A stretch of DNA of 64,000 bases from Spirochaetales bacterium (GCA_027306915.1 DAHUYW010000014.1:19428-83427), one strand, 5' to 3'; shown: positions 27,301-35,741, numbered from the stretch's first letter. The notes: a model not told the origin generated them from the letters alone. Translations and numbers: made by a program.

Positions 27301-28542
27301 CTAGGCTATCAAGCCCCGAATCCTCCCGTCAAGCGCGGCCTGATCGGCGGTAAAGGAGGCAAGCCCCGCCAGGTTCAGGAGGGTGTCGATAGCGAGCTCG
27401 CCCCGCCGAACGGCTTCCGCCCAGCGGGCGTGCCTAGGGATCTTGCCCTCCGAGGCGAGGAAACCCTTGGCCTCGGGAGAGAGCGCGGGGAACAGGTCCG
27501 CGCACCCGAGCTCGCGGGCCCGCGCGGCGACTTCAGTCCCGCTATTCGGGGTGTCCTTGTCGAGGCTGTCGGCAAAGGCGAGGAGCTCGTCCGAGACCTC
27601 CCAGAGCTTCTCCAAGCCGATCTCCTTCATGCTCACCCCCGGCGCCACGCCAATCGGGTACTCCTCGGCGAGCCGGGAGGCGAAGGTTCCCGAAAGGCTC
27701 GTTCGCGCCTGCTCGACGACCTTCGTCGGGATGGTGAAGACGTCGATCCCCGCGAGGGCTTCGAGCTGGTCGGCGCTTCGGATGCTCGCGCCGATCTGCT
27801 TCGTCGGCTCCCGAAATCGGACACCCAGCTTCCGCACGATTCTCTGGCTGGAAAGGGTGGCCTTCTCGCCCACGAACCTTCCGTCGCCGAGCTTGTTGTC
27901 GGAGACATACGAGCCGAGCCGGCCGAGAAAAACGTTGACATAGTTCGGCTTGGCGACCGCGGTTACGATGGCGTTCTGCCGGGCGGAGAACTCGAGCGTG
28001 AAGTTCACCGGGATGCCCGCCTCGCGAAGCTTGCGGGCCCCAAGCAGGCCGGTGGCGGTCAGCGGCACCTTGACTATGAAGTGATCGGGGGAGATCTCGT
28101 GGAAACGCCTGCCGTATTCCACAATTCCCGCAAGGTCGTCGGCGAGATCGGTGTGGAGCTCGACGCTCACCTTTCCGCCGAAGCGCTGCACGAGCCTGAG
28201 TCCATGCCGCGCATTCAGGACAAAGGCGATGTCGAGCACCCGCTCCGCGAGGGGGAGCCCCGAGAGCACCTTGTTGGCCTTCGTGATGAAGGAGTCATAG
28301 ATTCCCTTCTGGACTTCCTTGTTGAGGAGGGTGTTGTTCGTGGTAAGGGCGGTCATCTCGCCGGTCCAGAGCTTTGTCGCTTCCTCGATGTCGCCGGTAT
28401 CCAGCCAGATTTCCGACCCGGTCGCGCGCAGCCGTTGCCAGAATGCGTCTTTGGACGCAGAGAGGCGCCCCGCATCCAGATCCAGGTCGCTCAAGGCGAG
28501 CTCTTTGAGGCTCCGTGCGACCGCCGTATCGCCTGCAATCAT
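27301..28542 (-). CDS. Transaldolase family protein
   Basis: The 413-aa protein is a transaldolase of the pentose phosphate pathway, transferring a dihydroxyacetone unit. The Schiff-base lysine is K158 in HFIVKVPLTATG. The other expected segments are GSEIWLDTGDIEEA (catalytic Asp), ALTTNNTLLNK, NFTLEFSARQ and the phosphate-binding NVFLGRLGSY. It is longer than short TalC enzymes (about 215 aa), with a C-terminal extension (about 310-413) predicted helical. ATG at 28542 with GAGG upstream. Confidence 0.9.
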   Translation of the reverse strand: MIAGDTAVARSLKELALSDLDLDAGRLSASKDAFWQRLRATGSEIWLDTGDIEEATKLWTGEMTALTTNNTLLNKEVQKGIYDSFITKANKVLSGLPLAERVLDIAFVLNARHGLRLVQRFGGKVSVELHTDLADDLAGIVEYGRRFHEISPDHFIVKVPLTATGLLGARKLREAGIPVNFTLEFSARQNAIVTAVAKPNYVNVFLGRLGSYVSDNKLGDGRFVGEKATLSSQRIVRKLGVRFREPTKQIGASIRSADQLEALAGIDVFTIPTKVVEQARTSLSGTFASRLAEEYPIGVAPGVSMKEIGLEKLWEVSDELLAFADSLDKDTPNSGTEVAARARELGCADLFPALSPEAKGFLASEGKIPRHARWAEAVRRGELAIDTLLNLAGLASFTADQAALDGRIRGLIA

Positions 28543-28604
28543 GTTTCTTACCTCACTCTATTTTGAGATGTGACTGTAGCTAATGTAACCATTTCGGGAG
28601 GGAA

Positions 28605-28618
28605 CGGCAGCGCTGCCG
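28605..28618. repeat. 14-bp perfect palindrome downstream of the PilZ gene
   Basis: CGGCAGCGCTGCCG lies between the PilZ stop and the transaldolase start. It lacks a T-tract, so a terminator role is doubtful. Confidence 0.35.
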
Positions 28619-28670
28619 GCAAATGGCGGAAGAGGTGCTCACGACCGCCGGAGGGAGGGAACGGGAACCG

Positions 28671-29015
28671 TCAGTCGGCGGAAAGACTTTCGTGCTTTCC
28701 GAGAAAGTCCACGAGGGTTTCCGCGTCCTTTTCGCGGAAGCTCATGAAGCTTATCGCGGTAGTGTAGCCTTCCTCCTCTTCGGTCGACCGCAACACGATC
28801 CCTTCGCAATTGATGGTCTGGCCCTCCGGCCCGGCCGGAACGTTTATCGCCAGAAAGACGGTCGTGTAGGGCTCGATGTAGGTGTCGGTGGTGCAGAGAA
28901 GCCCCGTCTTGCTTAGGTTGAGACCTCGCGCATTCACGAACGACTCTCTTCCGTAGGAAAGCTCGATGACGTGCTCGATCATGAAGCGCGGCGACCGTCT
29001 TCGCTCCTGTGCCAT
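28671..29015 (-). CDS. Single-domain PilZ protein (c-di-GMP receptor)
   Basis: The 114-aa protein is a stand-alone PilZ domain. It has both c-di-GMP binding motifs: RRRSPRF at residues 5-11 (RxxxR) and NLSKTG at about 33-38 ([D/N]xSxxG). Stand-alone PilZ proteins couple c-di-GMP to motility or surface behaviour; in spirochaetes such as Borrelia (PlzA) they are the main receptors. It has its own promoter (29046-29074), separate from the RNA gene upstream. An AAGGAG lies 12 nt before the ATG. Confidence 0.9.
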   Translation of the reverse strand: MAQERRRSPRFMIEHVIELSYGRESFVNARGLNLSKTGLLCTTDTYIEPYTTVFLAINVPAGPEGQTINCEGIVLRSTEEEEGYTTAISFMSFREKDAETLVDFLGKHESLSAD

Positions 29016-29045
29016 GGTAGCTGGGAACTCCTTTTTCCCCTTGCC

Positions 29046-29074
29046 ACTATAACGCCAAATGGGTGAGCTGTCAA
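29046..29074 (-). promoter_or_regulatory. Promoter of the PilZ gene (TTGACA-17-TATAGT)
   Basis: On the minus strand TTGACA (29074-29069) and TATAGT (29051-29046) are exactly 17 nt apart, about 30 nt before the PilZ start. It is downstream of the terminator at 29102-29157, so the PilZ gene does not depend on the upstream transcript. Confidence 0.7.
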
Positions 29075-29101
29075 AAACAGGAGAGGTGATGGCCCGAGGG
29101 C

Positions 29102-29157
29102 AAAAAAAGAGGCAGGAAAAAGTGGGAAGCTAGGAAACAACCCGGTTCTTCCTGCCT
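29102..29157 (-). terminator. Intrinsic terminator of the small RNA candidate
   Basis: A perfect 9-bp stem AGGCAGGAA / TTCCTGCCT (29157-29149 with 29118-29110) encloses about 30 nt and is followed by C and seven T residues on the minus strand. The loop includes an alternative short pairing, GGAA with TTCC around AAC-CGG-GTT. Confidence 0.65.
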
Positions 29158-29316
29158 AAAGCCTTTCATTGCTGAAAGCTCAGACGTTTTTACATAAAAC
29201 AAGTGCTACTTTTTTACCTGATCGCACTTTTTAAAATGGGTCGGGAAAGCGAAACGCCGGTCTGGCGCACCGCCATCCTGCTTTCCTGACGCACTAACAA
29301 ACCTTAGCTCATTAGT
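29102..29316 (-). ncRNA. Candidate structured small RNA, about 215 nt, family unknown
   Basis: A minus-strand unit has a good promoter at 29323-29351, a start near 29316 and a terminator ending at 29102. No plausible coding frame lies inside. Five hairpins can be drawn in order: ACTAA/TTAGT (29316-29312 with 29297-29293); GGAAAGC/GCTTTCC (29286-29280 with 29250-29244) enclosing TGGCG/CGCCA; AAGTGC/GCACTT (29229-29224 with 29206-29201); CTTTCA-GCAA-TGAAAG with a GNRA loop (29178-29163); and the terminator. I see no 6S, SRP, tmRNA, RNase P or riboswitch consensus. The next gene has its own promoter, so this looks free-standing rather than a leader. Function is unknown. Confidence 0.55.
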
Positions 29317-29322
29317 AAGTCT

Positions 29323-29351
29323 AATGTAGCGAACTCGGCGGATGTTGTCAA
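29323..29351 (-). promoter_or_regulatory. Promoter of the small RNA candidate (TTGACA-17-TACATT)
   Basis: On the minus strand a perfect TTGACA (29351-29346) and TACATT (29328-29323) are 17 nt apart. Confidence 0.6.
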
Positions 29352-29587
29352 GGGCTCGCCGCAAAAAATCTCACCCAAAAAGGAGGGAGGGCCGACCCAG
29401 AACCGGCCGAGTGCGGACGTCATGCGAATAATTTCCATGGCATCTCGCAATTCAGCGGAAAATCTCTTCGGAGTCCCGCGTGCCTTCGCCCGCGTGCCTT
29501 CGCCCGCGGCAGGGAGATCGGAGTGCGCGGCAACCGCCCCGAGCGACCACCCCATCCCGCGCTTGACGAAACCATTCGTTCCGGAGA
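29352..29587. other. Non-coding stretch between the RNA promoter and the methyltransferase gene
   Basis: No gene is supported here. A perfect tandem duplication of the 14-mer CGCGTGCCTTCGCC lies at 29477-29504. A TTGACG at 29563-29568 may be the -35 of the methyltransferase promoter but its -10 is poor. Two minus-strand open frames (29304-29645 and 29420-29692) look like antisense noise. Confidence 0.5.
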
Positions 29588-30523
29588 TTGTTTGTCGGGA
29601 TAACAGTGCAGGGGGACGGCAGCATTCGCGACTACTTCGAAGCAAGAGTCTCGACCGACAGCGACGGCATCAATCCGAGGATATTCGCTCACCTGTCCTC
29701 TATCGTAAGAAAGATAGAGCGGCCGGTCATCCTTGACATCGGCTCCGGAACCGGGGCCCTGATCCGCCGCATGGTGAAATCCGCCGAGTTCTCAAACCCC
29801 GTCTTCTACGGCCTCGACGCGAGCAGGGATTCCCTCGATGAGGCCCGACGACGGATAGCTCTCCTCCTCGAGGAGATGGGGTTTGCCGTGAAGGGCGGCG
29901 ACCAAGTCATCGTCGGCTCCAAGGACAAGCGCACGGTCGAAGTGCACCTCGTGGCGGGAGATCTCTTTGACGAGAAGCTTCAATCCTCCCTTGCGAAGCT
30001 GCCGCTTTCAGGCATCACGACCCACGCGTTCATGGATCTTGTTCCCATCGAGCCCGCCGTCGCGGTCCTGGCGAGCCTCCTCAAGAAAGGAGGGTTCTTC
30101 TATTCGGCGATTAGCTACAACGGATCGACGGAGCTTCTTCCCTTTTTCGAGGACCACGGCTTCGAAGAGGGGCTTCTTTCGGCCTACAATCGCTCGATGG
30201 ACGAGCGGCTTGTCGGCACCCAGCCCGTCGGGGGGAGTCACACGGGCGGGCTCCTCTACGGTGCGGTTGCCAGCCGCGGTTTCAAGATAACAGGCTTCGG
30301 AAGCTCCGACTGGTCCATCTTCCCCTGGAACGGGAGCTACGCTGGAGCGGAGGAGAACTTCCTCAACTCGCTTCTTCTCACGATCTATGAAGAGGGCCTC
30401 CGTCATCCCGAAATCGATCGCTACTCCCTCGCGGCATGGTACGCGGCGCGCAGCGAGTCCGTTGAGCAGAAGGCGCTCTCCCTCCTCACCCACCAGACCG
30501 ACCTCCTCGCAGTGAAGAAATAG
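29588..30523 (+). CDS. Class I SAM-dependent methyltransferase
   Basis: The 311-aa protein has a clear SAM-binding motif ILDIGSGTGALIRRM at about residues 48-62 and an acidic motif II GLDASRDSLDEA, followed by THAFMDLVP. The C-terminal half (about 190-311) has features such as GFGSSDWSIFPWN not typical of a bare methyltransferase fold, so it may recognise a specific substrate. The start is uncertain: a stop lies 8 codons upstream, leaving TTG at 29588 or GTG at 29606. The acceptor is unknown. Confidence 0.75.
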   Translation: MFVGITVQGDGSIRDYFEARVSTDSDGINPRIFAHLSSIVRKIERPVILDIGSGTGALIRRMVKSAEFSNPVFYGLDASRDSLDEARRRIALLLEEMGFAVKGGDQVIVGSKDKRTVEVHLVAGDLFDEKLQSSLAKLPLSGITTHAFMDLVPIEPAVAVLASLLKKGGFFYSAISYNGSTELLPFFEDHGFEEGLLSAYNRSMDERLVGTQPVGGSHTGGLLYGAVASRGFKITGFGSSDWSIFPWNGSYAGAEENFLNSLLLTIYEEGLRHPEIDRYSLAAWYAARSESVEQKALSLLTHQTDLLAVKK

Positions 30524-30541
30524 GGACGGACGCAATCCGGC

Positions 30542-30571
30542 TTGACGGTTCTCCTCGACCGCACGTAGACT
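30542..30571 (+). promoter_or_regulatory. Promoter of the mntH-usp operon (TTGACG-18-TAGACT)
   Basis: TTGACG (30542-30547) and TAGACT (30566-30571) are 18 nt apart, about 50 nt before the mntH start. I saw no clear MntR or Fur palindrome. Confidence 0.45.
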
Positions 30572-30622
30572 TAGTCCCAGCGGAAGCGCAACCAATAGCC
30601 TACAAGTCAGTGAGGGCTCAAA

Positions 30623-31930
30623 GTGGATGATCCTCAGGACGTATCGACCTTAAGTCCAGGCGACTCCAACACGGTGGCTGCGGCGAGGGACGCGCTCAGC
30701 GAGCAAAAACGGGGCAGTCCCTTCCGGAGGCTGCTGCCATTTCTCGGTCCTGCCTTTATCGCGAGCGTCGCGTACATCGACCCGGGCAATTTCGCGACGA
30801 ATGTCCAGTCAGGCTCCCAATTCGGGTACACCCTCGTTTGGGTCATCGTCGTGAGCAACCTCATGGCCATGCTCATCCAGAGCCTCTCGGCGAAGCTGGG
30901 AATTGCCACGGGCTCCAACCTTGCGGAGCATTGCCGCCGACGTTTTCCCAAGCCCGTGGTGTACGGGATGTGGCTCCTCATGGAGATCATGGCGATAGCG
31001 ACCGACCTTGCCGAGTTCATCGGCGCGGCGCTCGGCTTCGAGCTGGTCTTCGGGATTCCGCTCTTCATCGGGGGCATCCTGACCGGACTCACGACCTTTC
31101 TCATCCTGGCGCTGGAGCGCTACGGTTTTCGCCGGCTGGAAGCGCTCATCACCGCCTTCGTTGCGATAATCGCCGTGAGCTATCTCGTCGAGACGATCCT
31201 CGATCGGCCGGAATGGAAGAGCGTCTTCTTTCATGCGGTGGTACCGCAGTTCAACGGAGCCGAGAGCATTCTGCTTGCCACCGGCATCGTGGGCGCAACG
31301 GTCATGCCTCACGTCGTCTTTCTCCATTCCGCTCTCACCCAGGGGCGCATCGTCGTGCACGATCCGAAGCGGCTTAAGAGATTGTTCCGGTTCGAGCTTG
31401 TCGATGTTGTCGTCGCCATGGGGATCGCGGGCCTCGTGAACGCTGCTATGTTGGTTATGGCCGCCTCGACCTTTCATTCCCATGGTTTCACCCAGGTTGC
31501 CACCATCCAGGATGCCTCCAAGACCCTCGAGCCGCTCCTCGGTCCGGCAGCCAAGGTGATCTTCGGGATATCGCTCCTCGCTTCGGGCCTCTCCTCTTCG
31601 ACGGTGGGAACCAACGCCGGCCAGGTCATCATGCAGGGCTTCATCCAGAAACGCGTTTCGGTCTGGCTTCGTCGGCTTGTGACGATGGTGCCGTCGCTTA
31701 TAGTGATCGCTCTCGGCTTCGACCCGACTCGTACCCTGGTGATAAGCCAGGTGGTCTTGAGCTTTGCTCTCCCCTTCGCTATCGTCCCGCTGATCATCTT
31801 TACCACCCGCAAGAAGATAATGGGGGTGCTCGTCAACAAGAGGACTACAACGATTCTGGCCTCGGTCGTCGCATTGCTGATCCTGGGTTTGAACGTTTAC
31901 CTGCTCTATCAAACGTTCGCGGGAGGATGA
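30623..31930 (+). CDS. mntH: Nramp-family divalent metal (Mn2+/Fe2+) transporter
   Basis: The 435-aa inner-membrane protein has about 11 transmembrane helices. It has the Nramp metal-site motifs DPGN in TM1 (residues 53-56) and MPH in TM6 (228-230), the Met favouring transition metals over Mg2+. It imports Mn2+ or Fe2+ with protons. GTG start at 30623 with GAGGG upstream. The stop overlaps the ATG of the universal stress protein gene (ATGA), an arrangement seen in several lineages. Confidence 0.95.
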   Translation: MDDPQDVSTLSPGDSNTVAAARDALSEQKRGSPFRRLLPFLGPAFIASVAYIDPGNFATNVQSGSQFGYTLVWVIVVSNLMAMLIQSLSAKLGIATGSNLAEHCRRRFPKPVVYGMWLLMEIMAIATDLAEFIGAALGFELVFGIPLFIGGILTGLTTFLILALERYGFRRLEALITAFVAIIAVSYLVETILDRPEWKSVFFHAVVPQFNGAESILLATGIVGATVMPHVVFLHSALTQGRIVVHDPKRLKRLFRFELVDVVVAMGIAGLVNAAMLVMAASTFHSHGFTQVATIQDASKTLEPLLGPAAKVIFGISLLASGLSSSTVGTNAGQVIMQGFIQKRVSVWLRRLVTMVPSLIVIALGFDPTRTLVISQVVLSFALPFAIVPLIIFTTRKKIMGVLVNKRTTTILASVVALLILGLNVYLLYQTFAGG

Positions 31931-32844
31931 CCTTGTTTAGGCATATCCTGGTTCCCCTGGACGGATCGGAGATGGCGGAATCGGCGTTGCCGGCCGCCGC
32001 GTTCCTGGCGGAGCTGTCGAAGGCATCCGTTACGCTCATCCATGTCGTGGAGGAGCATGCCCCGAGCGAGGTTCACGGCGAGCATCACCTTACCCGGGTC
32101 AAGGACGCGGAGGACTACCTTCGCCGCACGCGGGAGGGCAGCTTCAAACAGTCGGCCAGGGTCGACTGCCACGTTCACGCGATCTTGGTGACCGACGTTG
32201 CTCGAGCCATCGTCGACCATCAAACCGAGTTCGACCACGATCTCATCGTCATGTGCACCCACGGCCGCAGCGGCGTCAACAACCTGCTTCTCGGGAGCAT
32301 CGCCCAGAAAATTATCTCCCACGGAACCGTCCCGGTCCTGATAGTCCGACCCTTGGCCGATCGCAACGCAAAGTTCACCATCACTCCCGTGCTCGTACCG
32401 CTCGACGGTCGCGTCGCGCATGAGGTGAGCCTGAGCATCGCGAGGGAGCTGTCCGCCGCCGTAAAGGGAGCCGTGCACCTTCTCATGGTCATTCCCACCT
32501 TCACTACCCTGACCGGGAAGATGGCGGCACCCAGCCGGTTCCTTCCCGGCACGACCGGACGGATGCTCGACATGGCTGCGGAAGAGGCAGTCACCTACAT
32601 CGAAAGCCGGAAGGCGCTCGTCGCGGGGCCGGGCGTAACCGTGACGACGGCCGTTGAGCGAGGCGAGCCGGCCCACGTGATCTCGAAGAGCGCCGAACGG
32701 ACTGGAGCGCACCTGATCATCCTCGGCACGCATGGGAAGGCCGGCATCGACGCTATCGGCGAGGGGAGCATCGGCAGCCGGGTTTCGAGTCTGGTTTCGG
32801 CGCCGGTGCTGCTGATCCCGCTATCAGGCAGCGAGCCCCCCTGA
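31927..32844 (+). CDS. Tandem-domain universal stress protein
   Basis: The 305-aa protein consists of two UspA domains (about 3-145 and 150-300). Each begins with the family strand (ILVPLDGSEMAESAL; VLVPLDGRVAHEVSL), and each ends near the ATP-binding motif G-2x-G-9x-G(S/T): CTHGRSGVNNLLLGSIAQ in the first, LGTHGKAGIDAIGEGSIG in the second. ATP binding is therefore plausible in both. It is translationally coupled to mntH by an ATGA overlap, suggesting it modulates or responds to metal import, though that is an inference. Confidence 0.92.
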   Translation: MTLFRHILVPLDGSEMAESALPAAAFLAELSKASVTLIHVVEEHAPSEVHGEHHLTRVKDAEDYLRRTREGSFKQSARVDCHVHAILVTDVARAIVDHQTEFDHDLIVMCTHGRSGVNNLLLGSIAQKIISHGTVPVLIVRPLADRNAKFTITPVLVPLDGRVAHEVSLSIARELSAAVKGAVHLLMVIPTFTTLTGKMAAPSRFLPGTTGRMLDMAAEEAVTYIESRKALVAGPGVTVTTAVERGEPAHVISKSAERTGAHLIILGTHGKAGIDAIGEGSIGSRVSSLVSAPVLLIPLSGSEPP

Positions 32845-32937
32845 CCGGCCGCGCTTCTCACCCGGGCCGGCAACCCGCGCACGCAGGATCAGCGCGTGGT
32901 CCCGCCTGCCGCCGCGGGCCGCCTGCCGCGGCTCCCC

Positions 32938-32966
32938 TTGACGGCCTAAAGAATGTACAGTATCCT
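32938..32966 (+). promoter_or_regulatory. Promoter of the arsR-type regulator / P-type ATPase operon (TTGACG-17-TATCCT)
   Basis: TTGACG (32938-32943) and TATCCT (32961-32966) are 17 nt apart. Transcription would begin near 32973, inside the operator and only about 14 nt before the start codon. Confidence 0.6.
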
Positions 32967-32967
32967 A

Positions 32968-32989
32968 CATGTGAGCACTTATTCACATG
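32968..32989 (+). promoter_or_regulatory. ArsR/SmtB-type operator overlapping the regulator start codon
   Basis: CATGTGA-N8-TCACATG is a perfect 7-bp inverted repeat whose core, TGAGCACTTATTCA, resembles the SmtB/CzrA class of metal-responsive operators. It extends to the regulator ATG, so repression would block both transcription and ribosome access. Confidence 0.65.
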
Positions 32990-33370
32990 ATGAACACTGT
33001 CCGACAGACTACGACAGGAGCGGCCCCGACGGAATGCGCGGCAGAGCTCGTTCACCCGGAAGCGGTGGAGAAGGTCAGCCAATCCCTTCCCTCCGACGAG
33101 GCTCTGCACCGCCTTGCAGATTTCTTCAAGATCTTGGGCGATCCGACCCGCATCAGGATACTCCAGGCGCTCTTCCTCTCGGAGCTCTGCGTCTGCGACC
33201 TCGCCTCGCTCCTCCGGGTCGGACGCTCGGCGGTCTCGCATCAGCTCGCGACCCTCCGCCAAGCCAATCTCGTCGCCTACAGGCGGGCGGGGAAAACCGT
33301 CTACTACCGCCTAAGCGACGACCACGTCAAGCTGATCGTCGACAAGGCTCTCGAGCACACGAGGGAGTAG
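32987..33370 (+). CDS. ArsR/SmtB-family metalloregulator
   Basis: The 127-aa winged-helix repressor has the dimer fold FKILGDPTRIRILQAL, the recognition helix SAVSHQLATLRQANLV and the motif ELCVCDLA, the alpha3 metal box that holds the two cysteines in CadC/SmtB-type sensors. It should release DNA when Cd2+, Zn2+, Co2+ or similar binds. It lies 7 nt before the P-type ATPase gene and directly downstream of its own palindromic operator. The start is ATG 32987 or 32990, both without a ribosome-binding site, so leader-poor translation is likely. Confidence 0.93.
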   Translation: MMNTVRQTTTGAAPTECAAELVHPEAVEKVSQSLPSDEALHRLADFFKILGDPTRIRILQALFLSELCVCDLASLLRVGRSAVSHQLATLRQANLVAYRRAGKTVYYRLSDDHVKLIVDKALEHTRE

Positions 33371-33377
33371 CCGGCCC

Positions 33378-35741
33378 ATGGAAGCAACCCTTCGACTCAG
33401 ACTCCCCCTTATTCTTCCTGACGTCGTCGACACCCGCGACAAGTGCGTCGACCGACTCACCGAGGAGATACGGGCCAACCGGGGCGTCGCGCAGGCGCAC
33501 ATCGATGAGGGCGATGATGAAGCGGTGCTCTGCATGCACTACAACCCCGACATGATCCCTCTCGCGCGCTTGGAGCGGCTCGCCCGGGAGGCCGGGGCTC
33601 AGATTTCCCGCCGCTATGGCCACCTGCGCCTTACGGTCGGGGGCATGGGATGCAGTGCGTGCGCATCGAGCATCGAACACGTGATAGGTCGAACCCGCGG
33701 CGTTCTCAACGTCTCGGTGAGCTACGCCGCCGAGCAGATGCGGTTGGAGTACGATGCCACCCTTGTCAGCCCCGAGCGCATTCTCCATCGGGTCAAGGCC
33801 ATGGGCTATGAGATTGACTCGTTCGGGGGGCCGGGTGCTGCGCTCCGCGACCACTGGCAGCTCGCTCTCGCGCTCCTTTCCGGCCTCGGCCTTGCGGTGG
33901 GATTTGGGGGAGCGGTGAGCGGGGTCTTGAGCCAGCCGGTCACGCTCGTCGCCTACGCCATCGCCTACCTTGCAGGCGGGTGGAACGCAACGCGCCAGGG
34001 CATCGCCTCTGCGCTCCATCTCCAGCTCGACATCGATTTTCTCATGGTGGCGGCCGCGGTGGGAGCGGCGGTCCTCGGCGAGTATCCGGAGGGGGCCTTC
34101 CTTCTGTTCCTGTTCAGCCTCGGCCATTCGCTTGAGCATTACGCGCTCGGACGCGCCCGCAGCGCTGTCGGGGCGCTCGGACGCCTTCTTCCCCGCACCG
34201 CGTGGGTCGTGCGCGATTCGCAACCCGTCGAGCTTCCCGTGCAGGAGATCCAGCGCGACGATCGGGTGACCGTGCGTCCCGGCGACCGTGTCCCGGTCGA
34301 CGGGATTGTCGTCTCCGGAGCCTCCGAAGTAGACGAGGCCACGCTCACCGGGGAGAGCCTGCCGAAGGAGAAGAGCGCCGGGGCGCAGGTCTATGCCGGA
34401 ACCGTCAACGGAAGCGGGGCCCTCGAGGTCAGGGTGACGAAGCTCGCGAAGGACACCATGTTCGCGAGAATCCTCACCCTGGTCGAGGAGGCACAGACCC
34501 AGAAGGCGCGATCTCAGCTCTTCGCCGAGCGCTTCGAGCGGATCTTCGTCCCGACGGTGCTTTCGGTGGTTGTGCTCGCGGCGGTGCTGCCGGCTCTTGT
34601 CGGCTGGCTACCGATCGGGGAATCGATCATGCGCGCGCTTACGCTCCTCGTTGCCGCCTCACCTTGCGCCCTCGCGATCGCAACCCCGGCGACGGTGCTC
34701 GCCGCGATAGCTCAGGCGGCGCGCAACGGTGTTCTCATCAAGGGCGGACTCCACCTTGAGGCGCTCGGCCATTTGAGGGCGATCGCATTCGACAAGACGG
34801 GGACGATCACCACGGGAAGGCTTGCCCTTACGGATGTCATCCCGCTTGATGGACGGAGCGAAACCGACTTGATCGCCCTGTGCGCGGCCGTGGAGCGCTC
34901 CTCGACGCATCCCTTTGCCCGCGCGCTCCAACGGGAGGCACAGGCGCGCTCAATTTCCCCCTCGCTCCTTGCCGCACCAAGGGCGGCCGACGTCCGGTCG
35001 GAGGCGGGGCGTGGGCTGCGCGCCCGCGTCGATGGGCAGGCGATCCTTCTCGGCAACCGCCGTCTTTACGCCGATTTGTCCCTCCTCACACCGGATGTGG
35101 AGGAGCGCATCGCCGGCCTCGAGGCCGCCGGAAAGTCCACTATGATCGTCGGCTCGGAGGGCTCGCTCTTCGGACTCTTGGCCTTTTCGGACCGCCTCCG
35201 ATTCGGAGCGGCCGAAGCGATGCGCAGGCTTCGATCGATGGGGATTCGCCACCTCTCCCTCCTCACGGGGGACAATCGGGTGGTGGCGGCTGCCGTGGCG
35301 CGCGAGGTAGGTATGGACGAAGGGCAGGGAGGGCTGCTCCCGCAAGAGAAGGTGGCGGAGCTTAAGAGGCTTGTGTCCGCGTACGGAACGGTTGGCATGG
35401 TGGGCGACGGGGTGAACGACGCCCCCGCGCTTGCCGCTGCATCGGTCGGGATCGCCCTCGGCGCAAGCGGGACCGACGTGGCCCTTGAGACCGCCGATGT
35501 GGCGCTCATGTCGGACGAGATTCCGCGTCTCCCCTTCGCGATCGGAATCGCCCGAAAGGCCTCGGCCATCATCAAGGCGAATACCGTCTTTGCGCTCGCA
35601 GTGATTGCGCTGCTTTCCCCGGCGGCGCTCCTCGGATTCGCTTCGATGGGGCTCGCGGTGCTTATCCACGAAGGCAGCACGCTGCTAGTCGCCGCCAATG
35701 CGCTGCGACTGCTCGGGTACAAAGAGGGGAGTCGAGCTTAG
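33378..35741 (+). CDS. Heavy-metal P1B-type ATPase, SPC-motif (P1B-4-like)
   Basis: The 787-aa exporter starts with a degenerate HMA-like repeat without CxxC (about 1-80) and a second HMA domain with GMGCSACA (about 90-150). Transmembrane segments follow, then the actuator motif TGES, the TM metal site SPC in AASPCALAIATPA, the phosphorylation site DKTGT, the hinge GDGVNDAP, and a late TM motif HEGSTLLV. SPC with HEGS is characteristic of Co2+/Fe2+-type or Zn/Cd exporters; the exact ion is unclear. It is co-transcribed with the ArsR-type regulator. The 3' end overlaps the convergent SlyD-like gene by 4 nt. Confidence 0.93.
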   Translation: MEATLRLRLPLILPDVVDTRDKCVDRLTEEIRANRGVAQAHIDEGDDEAVLCMHYNPDMIPLARLERLAREAGAQISRRYGHLRLTVGGMGCSACASSIEHVIGRTRGVLNVSVSYAAEQMRLEYDATLVSPERILHRVKAMGYEIDSFGGPGAALRDHWQLALALLSGLGLAVGFGGAVSGVLSQPVTLVAYAIAYLAGGWNATRQGIASALHLQLDIDFLMVAAAVGAAVLGEYPEGAFLLFLFSLGHSLEHYALGRARSAVGALGRLLPRTAWVVRDSQPVELPVQEIQRDDRVTVRPGDRVPVDGIVVSGASEVDEATLTGESLPKEKSAGAQVYAGTVNGSGALEVRVTKLAKDTMFARILTLVEEAQTQKARSQLFAERFERIFVPTVLSVVVLAAVLPALVGWLPIGESIMRALTLLVAASPCALAIATPATVLAAIAQAARNGVLIKGGLHLEALGHLRAIAFDKTGTITTGRLALTDVIPLDGRSETDLIALCAAVERSSTHPFARALQREAQARSISPSLLAAPRAADVRSEAGRGLRARVDGQAILLGNRRLYADLSLLTPDVEERIAGLEAAGKSTMIVGSEGSLFGLLAFSDRLRFGAAEAMRRLRSMGIRHLSLLTGDNRVVAAAVAREVGMDEGQGGLLPQEKVAELKRLVSAYGTVGMVGDGVNDAPALAAASVGIALGASGTDVALETADVALMSDEIPRLPFAIGIARKASAIIKANTVFALAVIALLSPAALLGFASMGLAVLIHEGSTLLVAANALRLLGYKEGSRA

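Noticed and set aside
29102..29316. c-di-GMP riboswitch controlling PilZ
   Set aside because: No GEMM-I or GEMM-II consensus, and PilZ has its own promoter downstream of the terminator.
29477..29504. Tandem 14-bp repeat as a CRISPR or mobile element
   Set aside because: Only two copies without spacers; a simple local duplication.
29304..29645. Minus-strand frames near the RNA promoter (29304-29645 and 29420-29692)
   Set aside because: They lack start sites and family resemblance, cover promoter elements, and have an odd Arg/Gly-rich composition.
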